From: an uncultured Eubacteriales bacterium
GTDB lineage: Bacteria > Bacillota > Clostridia > Lachnospirales > Bianqueaceae
Direction of reading: 5' to 3'
Assembly: GCA_902782895.1 (NCBI GenBank)
Contig: CACZPA010000049.1
Span: 1-10,308 of the forward strand
Length of the DNA: 10,308 nt
The notes below the pieces were generated by a model that was not told where the DNA came from, searched no databases, and was given only the letters and a program-made list of their open reading frames with translations. Both the position numbers and the translations under genes were made by a program. This document shows positions 5,635-10,308 of this stretch, piece by piece (position 1 is the stretch's first letter; each line of letters opens with the position of its first letter).

Positions 5635-6126
5635 CCAAGTGTGTCAGCATCCTTAGTTTTTTCAGAGATTTTGCACGGAATACTGACACATTTTTCTGAA
5701 GGTTCCCGGAGGCCTCTGCCAAGTGTATCAGCTCTCTGTGCTTTTTCGAGGATTTTGCATGGGATGCTGACACACTATCTGAAGGTTCCCGGAGCACCTG
5801 CCAAGTGTGTCAGCTCTCTGTGGTTTTTCGAAGTTTTGCACGGGATGCTGACACATTTCCCGAAGGTTCCCGGAGGCCCTTCCCAAGTGTGTCAGTATCC
5901 TGTAGTTTTTCGAAGTTTTTGCATGGGATGCTGACACATTTTCTGAAGGTTCCCGGAGCACCTGCCAAGTGTGTCAGCATCCTGAGTTTTTTCAGAGATT
6001 TTGCACGGAATACTGACACATTTTCTGAAGGTTCCCGGAGGCCCCTGCCAAGTGTATCAGCAATCTGCATTTTTTCAGAGATTTTGCGCGAGATGCTGAC
6101 ACATTTTCTGAAGGTTCCCGGAGGTC
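5635..6126. repeat. Array of six tandem 82-84 bp hairpin-forming repeats
   Basis: Copies begin at 5635, 5719, 5801, 5883, 5965 and 6048, each with CCAAGTGT(G/A)TCAG, and give unit lengths of 84, 82, 82, 82 and 83 bases; the last is cut short near 6126. Each unit has a left arm TGTGTCAGCATCC, a T-rich middle of about 25-30 bases that varies most, a right arm GGGATGCTGACACA, then an almost invariant CTGAAGGTTCCCGGAG. The two arms can pair, so each unit is an imperfect hairpin. Copies 1 and 5 are nearly identical, and copies 2 and 4 share the ending GCACCTG, so the array looks like dimers of about 165 bases. Most unit lengths are not multiples of three and no frame persists, so I read it as non-coding. 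There is no unique-spacer pattern, so it is not a CRISPR array. Confidence 0.93.
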
Positions 6127-6151
6127 ACTATCATTCACCTGAATGCACCAG

Positions 6152-6187
6152 ACAAAAACGGGCGTGACCAAAGCGGTCACGCCTGTT
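6152..6187 (-). terminator. Rho-independent terminator of the sugar ABC transporter operon
   Basis: On the minus strand GGCGTGACC and GGTCACGCC form a perfect 9-bp GC-rich stem (6161-6183) with a 5-base loop, followed at once by CGTTTTTGTC. It begins about 26 bases after the stop codon of the last permease gene. The hairpin and T-tract make this a textbook terminator for the transporter operon. Confidence 0.92.
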
Positions 6188-6209
6188 TCATGTCCTATTA
6201 AGATTGTTA

Positions 6210-7145
6210 TTATCCCTTCACCGCGCCTGCCGTTACGCCTTCCACGTAATAACGCTGCAGGAACATGAACAGCGTCACGATGGGAATCGCGACGATCACG
6301 CAGCCGGCCGCGAACTGTGTGAAGAGGTTTGTGTCAGGGTGTGTGCCGAACAGCATCGAATACAGTCCGACCGATACCGTCCAGTACGCGGCGTTGTCCG
6401 CGCCGATGATAACTTTCGCGAAGATGAAGTCCATCCAGGGGCCGGTGAAGCTCATCAGCGCCTGATAGATGATGATGGGCTTAGCCAGCGGCAGGATGAT
6501 CCTGCGGAAAATCTTAAAGTTCGTGCAGCCGTCCAGCTTCGCGGATTCGACCAGCGCGTTCGGAATGACGTCAAAGAAGCCTTTCGCGATCTGGAAGCCC
6601 AGGCCGGCGCCGGCGCTGTATGCCAGTACCAGGCCGATCATGGAATACTCCGGATGGCTCGGATTACCCGTCAGTCCGATGGATTTAAGCAGGAAGTAAA
6701 TCGCGATCATGCTCATGAATCCGGGGAACAGACCGATAATCATCGAAATATTCATGAAAGGCTTGCGCATCCGGAATTTCAGCTTGGACATGCAATAGGC
6801 CACGGACAGCACCAGGAAGGTGGAGATCACGCAGTCGATCACCGCGATAATCAGCGTATTCAGCATCCATCTGAGGAATGCCTTGGGGACGCCGTAATAC
6901 GTCGCACTGAAAAGGTCCTGGAAGTTCTTAAGCCCAAAGGACCTCGGGAAGAAATTGCTCGTAACCCTTCCGATAAATGTCCCATCCGGCTGGAACTCGC
7001 AGCGGAAGGCTGAGAGCACGATCCACACCAGCGGGATCAGCCAGATGATTCCCAGTATGACCAGAATCGTATAGGTTACACTCAGGCTGACGACACGGTT
7101 TCTGGACTGGCTTCTGTATTTTTTCGGATGAACATTTGTACTCAT
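6210..7145 (-). CDS. Sugar ABC transporter permease, MalG type
   Basis: An inner-membrane subunit of a carbohydrate importer (CUT1 family), 311 residues. There are six likely membrane segments: about 22-46, 95-118, 133-153, 166-186, 222-250 (less clear) and 278-296. The EAA loop that docks to the ATPase is NALVESAKLDGCTNFKIF (about 196-213), followed by RRIILPLAKP. The C-terminus (QRYYVEGVTAGAVKG) is the usual ending of MalG-like permeases. Its start overlaps the stop of the MalF-type gene by ATGA (7142-7145), so the two are translationally coupled; AGGAGG lies 10 bases upstream. It is the last gene of the operon. The substrate is not shown directly; maltose or maltodextrin is the best guess from overall family resemblance. 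Confidence 0.95.
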   Translation of the reverse strand: MSTNVHPKKYRSQSRNRVVSLSVTYTILVILGIIWLIPLVWIVLSAFRCEFQPDGTFIGRVTSNFFPRSFGLKNFQDLFSATYYGVPKAFLRWMLNTLIIAVIDCVISTFLVLSVAYCMSKLKFRMRKPFMNISMIIGLFPGFMSMIAIYFLLKSIGLTGNPSHPEYSMIGLVLAYSAGAGLGFQIAKGFFDVIPNALVESAKLDGCTNFKIFRRIILPLAKPIIIYQALMSFTGPWMDFIFAKVIIGADNAAYWTVSVGLYSMLFGTHPDTNLFTQFAAGCVIVAIPIVTLFMFLQRYYVEGVTAGAVKG

Positions 7146-8599
7146 TGGAAAGTGTCCTCCTCATTATAAGCCCTGCTCCGCCGGTACGTCACCAGCGTAA
7201 TGGTCGCGGTAATCAGGAACGTGAAGATACCGATGACAGCGCCTGTGTTATACGAACCCTGGTCGATCGTGACCTTGTACAGCCAGGTGACCAGAAGATC
7301 CGTACCGCCGGCCTGATAACCGGTATAGGTGGGGCCGCCGCCCGTCAGCAGGAATATCGTATTGAACGAGTTGATATTTCCGATGAAGCTGGAGATCAGG
7401 TACGGCGTCGTAATAAAGATAACGTACGGCATCGTGATCTTAAAGAACATTTTCGCGGTGGAAGCGCCGTCTACACGGGCCGCCTCGTACAGATCCGACG
7501 GAATGTTCATCAGAATACCCGACGTCATCAGCATGGTATACGGAATACCGACCCACATGTTGATCACAATAACCATCACCTTGGCCAGCGTTTCACTGTC
7601 CCCGTTATTCAGGCCAAGGAATCCGACCGGTTCGCGGATCCACCCCCAGTTCATCAGCATAGCGTTCACCGGGCCGTATTCGCCGAGCAGATTACGCACC
7701 GCCAGCAGCGAAATAAACTGCGGAACCGCGATGGTCAGAATAAAGATCGTACGGAAAAACTTCTTGCCCTTCAGATCCTTTTTGTTGATCAGCAGCGCCA
7801 GAATGATGCCGCCGAAATAGCACGTGAACGTCGCGAAAATTGCCCATATAAAGGTCCAGCCCAGGACCGGCATAAAGCGGTTCTTGATCTCGACGCCCAG
7901 CGATCCTTCGCCGGTAAAAACCGCCTGAAAATTCTGCAGTCCGTTCCAGTGGAACAGATTTGTCCCCAGGTTGTTCATATCCTGATCGTTATAGGTCGTA
8001 AAGGCCAGCGCGATCATGAAGATCGTAGGCAGAATCGTAAAGATGGCCGCCGCGATGCACGTCGGCGTCAGCATGGTAATGTGGAATTTGCTGTCCAAGA
8101 GCTCCTTCAGGTCCTCCGTGAACGTCGTCGGCTTCTTGCCGACTTTCCTGTCCATATCGGCCTTGAACGAGGACTTGATATTCATATTCCATACCATGAA
8201 ATAGATGATGATCACCGCAATGGTTACAAAGCCGAACAGAATCATCAGCTTACAGTCAGAACCCGCCGTAAACTGACCGGTAAGCGGATCGAAATCTCCG
8301 CCCTCCGACAGATTGCGGAGAGACAGATTCGAGAGCGCCTTGTAGCCATAGGGTGTTCCGTTGACGGACGGACAGAAGATCATAAACCAGAGGATCGCCA
8401 CCTGCAGCAGGAAAAACAGCAATCCTTTGATATACTGCTTATGATAGAAATTGCCCGCGCCGAAAATGAAATGCGAAAGCTTAGTCCCCAGAGAGCCGTC
8501 GGCAAACCTTTTTCCGAAATCGGAAAAAGCCTTTCCTATCGGTTCCAGGAAACGCAGCGGATTCTTATTCTTTGAATCTATGGCAGTTCTGGAATCCAT
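7142..8599 (-). CDS. Sugar ABC transporter permease, MalF type
   Basis: The larger membrane subunit of the importer, 485 residues. It has an N-terminal extension with a segment at about 43-75 (FGAGNFYHKQYIKGLLFFLL) and a second membrane segment at about 118-137. This is typical of the longer maltodextrin-type MalF/MdxF permeases of Gram-positive bacteria. The core BPD transporter domain follows from about 175, with membrane segments near 180-202, 245-271, 285-302, 340-364, 392-410 and 450-472. The EAA loop is LYEAARVDGASTAKMFFKI (370-388). GGAGG lies six bases before the start. It sits 46 bases downstream of the binding-protein gene and overlaps the MalG-type gene. No ATPase is encoded nearby, so a shared MsmX-like ATPase elsewhere is likely. 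Confidence 0.95.
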   Translation of the reverse strand: MDSRTAIDSKNKNPLRFLEPIGKAFSDFGKRFADGSLGTKLSHFIFGAGNFYHKQYIKGLLFFLLQVAILWFMIFCPSVNGTPYGYKALSNLSLRNLSEGGDFDPLTGQFTAGSDCKLMILFGFVTIAVIIIYFMVWNMNIKSSFKADMDRKVGKKPTTFTEDLKELLDSKFHITMLTPTCIAAAIFTILPTIFMIALAFTTYNDQDMNNLGTNLFHWNGLQNFQAVFTGEGSLGVEIKNRFMPVLGWTFIWAIFATFTCYFGGIILALLINKKDLKGKKFFRTIFILTIAVPQFISLLAVRNLLGEYGPVNAMLMNWGWIREPVGFLGLNNGDSETLAKVMVIVINMWVGIPYTMLMTSGILMNIPSDLYEAARVDGASTAKMFFKITMPYVIFITTPYLISSFIGNINSFNTIFLLTGGGPTYTGYQAGGTDLLVTWLYKVTIDQGSYNTGAVIGIFTFLITATITLVTYRRSRAYNEEDTFQ

Positions 8600-8645
8600 G
8601 ATTGTCCTCCAATACTCAATTGCAGTAACCGGAAACCCGGATATA

Positions 8646-10097
8646 TCAGGCTTTTTCCGGCAGAGAAGCAGGGAATTCCTTCGGTGTTACTCCGTGCATC
8701 CACAGATATTCGACCAGATACAGGCCGCGGCGTACACCCTCCAGCGACTCGGTCTCGGAAAGGACCTGGTCACCGGTTGTCGGATATGCGGTCTTGTCGA
8801 TCATCGCGCGGAATACGGCCGGAGCATTCTTGGAATAATAATAGGTGTTCAGAGTACCGGTGATGAAAGGCTGCGGGATGCCCCACTCGGACATGCTGAC
8901 CTGCATCGCCGCCAGATTGTACTGGCTCTCGGTAACCTTTCCTTCATCATAGCACTGCTTGATATAGCTCTCCGCTCCGACATACGCCGGAACGTTCATG
9001 CACTCCAGATAAGAAGCGTTCTGAACTTCCTTTCCGGAGAGATAAAGGATCAGCTCCTGCTCTTTGGCGTACTTGGCCGCCGCGGAGTAAGCATTGATCA
9101 TGAAGCACTTGCAGTCCGCGAAAGTACCGCCGCGGTATTCATCGCCGGCAGCTACTCCGGACAGCCCCTCGACCGCTTCCGCTGTCAGCTTGAAGGTCGG
9201 GATCATCGTGATGCCGAGATTGGTTTCGCCCAGAGCGGACTTCGCCGTATTATAATGCCATGCGCCGCCGATGACCGCGAGGACTCCGTTGTTATCCTTG
9301 TCCAGATCCGCATCCCAGCCGTCGGAAGAAGCCCACTTGAAGCCGTTTGGATCCGCCGCGTAGGCCTGCAGCCAGCGGATGATCGCTACGGTATCGTCGC
9401 CCTGACAGTTGCTCTCGCCCTTGGATCCGCCGGAAACGGACTCCGCGCCTTCAAAAATCTTAACGGTCGTGCTGTGGTCGCTTACTTTGCGGGCAAGCAG
9501 CGCGAAGGACATGTTGTAACCGTCGTCGCCGGTTACGGTAATGGCCTTGGTGCCGGCCGCCTTAGCGGCTTCCTGCAGCCCCTCAAAGGTCTTCGCCTGC
9601 TCTTCGGTAACCTTCGCCTTGTTGTAGTACAGGAACAGTGCCTGGGAAATATACGGAACACCGTACAGATACTGCTGGCCGTTCAGCGTGGAATAGATGA
9701 CGTTCCGGTAGGATTCCGGATTGTCCGCCAGCACCTGCGCGATCAGCGTCTCATCGGTGATGGGCTTTGCGCACTGCGTAGAAGCCAGTTTGCCGATATT
9801 ATCATGTGCTACGGTATAGATATCCGCGGCCGCTGTCGGATCATTGGTAATGGTTCCCGCGATGGAGCCGGTGTCCATACCCTTGACTTCGATCTTATAG
9901 CCAAAATCGGTATGCGCCGCCAGATACTCGTCACAGACCTTCTGATAGAATTCAGCGGATTCCTCGCCGACCCAGATACGGATCACACCGTCATCCTTCA
10001 CCTGGTTCCCGCCGTTTCCGCCATTGCCGCCTCCGCAGCCCGTGAGCATCGAAATGCTCATAACAACGGCCAGTAAAGCCGCTATCCACTTTTTCAT
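8646..10097 (-). CDS. Sugar-binding lipoprotein of an ABC transporter (MalE-like)
   Basis: An extracellular solute-binding protein of 483 residues, lipid-anchored to the outside of the membrane, which delivers sugar to the two permeases downstream. The N-terminus MKKWIAALLAVVMSISMLTGC is a lipoprotein signal peptide with Cys21. A flexible Gly/Asn linker (22-31) follows. The mature protein has the two-lobed family 1 features: VIRIWVGEE near 38-46, ADIYTVAHDNIGKLA at 91-105 (matching the MalE pattern of D-I-x-x-x-x-H-D-x-x-G), YGVPY at 145-149 and VIGGAWHYN at 275-283. A maltose/oligosaccharide ligand is suggested by that motif but not proved. AGGAGG lies nine bases before the start. The gene begins 21 bases after the stop of a membrane-protein gene, so it may be internal to a longer operon. 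Confidence 0.95.
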   Translation of the reverse strand: MKKWIAALLAVVMSISMLTGCGGGNGGNGGNQVKDDGVIRIWVGEESAEFYQKVCDEYLAAHTDFGYKIEVKGMDTGSIAGTITNDPTAAADIYTVAHDNIGKLASTQCAKPITDETLIAQVLADNPESYRNVIYSTLNGQQYLYGVPYISQALFLYYNKAKVTEEQAKTFEGLQEAAKAAGTKAITVTGDDGYNMSFALLARKVSDHSTTVKIFEGAESVSGGSKGESNCQGDDTVAIIRWLQAYAADPNGFKWASSDGWDADLDKDNNGVLAVIGGAWHYNTAKSALGETNLGITMIPTFKLTAEAVEGLSGVAAGDEYRGGTFADCKCFMINAYSAAAKYAKEQELILYLSGKEVQNASYLECMNVPAYVGAESYIKQCYDEGKVTESQYNLAAMQVSMSEWGIPQPFITGTLNTYYYSKNAPAVFRAMIDKTAYPTTGDQVLSETESLEGVRRGLYLVEYLWMHGVTPKEFPASLPEKA

Positions 10098-10118
10098 GGT
10101 TCTTTTCCTCCTGATGTA

Positions 10119-10308
10119 TTAATTGATTCCGTTATAAGACAGTTTTTCGATAATCATGATCCCCGTGATCCCGTCACAGATTGTCCTGTTGTTCCTGTTA
10201 AGAAGCATCTCTGAGAGCCGGATGACCGGTACCAGGACAAAAGTCCAGATGCCCGTGAACAGATACAGTACAAGGCTGTCAATGACGAAGATGAACAGGA
10301 ACCGGTAG
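10119..10308 (-). CDS. C-terminal end of a membrane protein, RDD-family-like (5' end outside window)
   Basis: A minus-strand frame is open from the window edge to a TAA at 10119-10121, giving 62 residues. It holds one clear hydrophobic segment (FLFIFVIDSLVLYLF and on through VLVPVI), then a hydrophilic tail with MLLNRNNRTICDGITGIMII. This tail resembles the end of RDD-family membrane proteins, in which a basic R-T-x-x-D-x-x-x-G pattern precedes a short hydrophobic run. The gap to the sugar-binding gene is only 21 bases and holds just that gene's ribosome binding site, so this gene probably belongs to the transporter operon. Identity beyond an integral membrane protein is tentative. Confidence 0.65.
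   Translation of the reverse strand, partial: YRFLFIFVIDSLVLYLFTGIWTFVLVPVIRLSEMLLNRNNRTICDGITGIMIIEKLSYNGIN

Noticed and set aside
5635..6126. CRISPR array
   Set aside because: Adjacent copies are similar along almost their whole 82-84 bp. There are no short identical repeats separated by unique spacers and no cas genes in the window.
5594..6180. Short open frames on both strands within the hairpin-repeat array, giving repetitive peptides
   Set aside because: Unit lengths of 82 and 83 bases shift the frame at each copy, there are no ribosome binding sites in suitable places, and the same DNA is open on both strands. This fits repeated non-coding DNA.
7136..10076. Two long plus-strand open frames opposite the transporter genes
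   Set aside because: Both are antisense to genes with unmistakable permease and binding-protein sequences. Their products are Arg/Gln/Asp- or Ile/Arg-rich with no family features, as expected of mirror frames in GC-rich codons.

Overview
The window looks like a chromosomal segment of a Gram-positive, low-to-medium GC Firmicute, most likely a clostridial anaerobe (Lachnospiraceae/Oscillospiraceae type). The reasons are strong AGGAGG-like ribosome binding sites, consensus TTGAAA/TATAAT-type promoters, lipoprotein signal peptides on solute-binding proteins, a split transketolase (separate N-terminal subunit), a sugar ABC importer with no ATPase gene beside it, and a fragment of a 4Fe-4S-type aldo/keto reductase. 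No genus can be named from the sequence alone. Every gene I can support is on the minus strand, so transcription runs from high to low coordinates.

Region by region, in transcription order. (a) 10308-6210: the C-terminal end of a membrane protein (RDD-like), then a sugar-binding lipoprotein, a MalF-type permease and a MalG-type permease. They are closely spaced, the two permeases overlap by ATGA, and the operon ends in a good rho-independent terminator (6152-6187). (b) 6126-5574: no gene. This stretch holds six tandem copies of an 82-84 bp hairpin-forming repeat, followed by a short 14-bp tandem repeat. (c) 5562-4579: a near-consensus promoter drives a GrpB-family protein and a 115-residue conserved-looking small protein. 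(d) 4578-4328: a 23-bp tandem repeat of mini-hairpins, then a strong promoter whose -35/-10 spacer is almost filled by a perfect 17-bp palindrome. (e) 4327-2744: glucose-6-phosphate isomerase (pgi), followed by a hairpin terminator. (f) 2697-2120: a palindrome-containing upstream region and a small lipoprotein of unknown function. (g) 2117-1925: the 5' end of an aldo/keto reductase gene that loses the family after about 19 codons, then a 15/16-bp tandem repeat. (h) 1924-1: an L-fucose/L-arabinose-isomerase-family sugar isomerase, tightly followed by the N-terminal subunit of a split transketolase that runs off the window.

The theme is carbohydrate uptake and central sugar metabolism. The ABC importer resembles the maltose/maltodextrin type. 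Pgi links hexose phosphates to glycolysis. The isomerase plus split transketolase looks like the start of a dedicated catabolic operon for an aldose whose identity cannot be settled here. The least expected features are in the non-coding DNA: four intergenic stretches each carry a different short tandem repeat, and the 0.5-kb hairpin array at 5635-6126 is the most striking.
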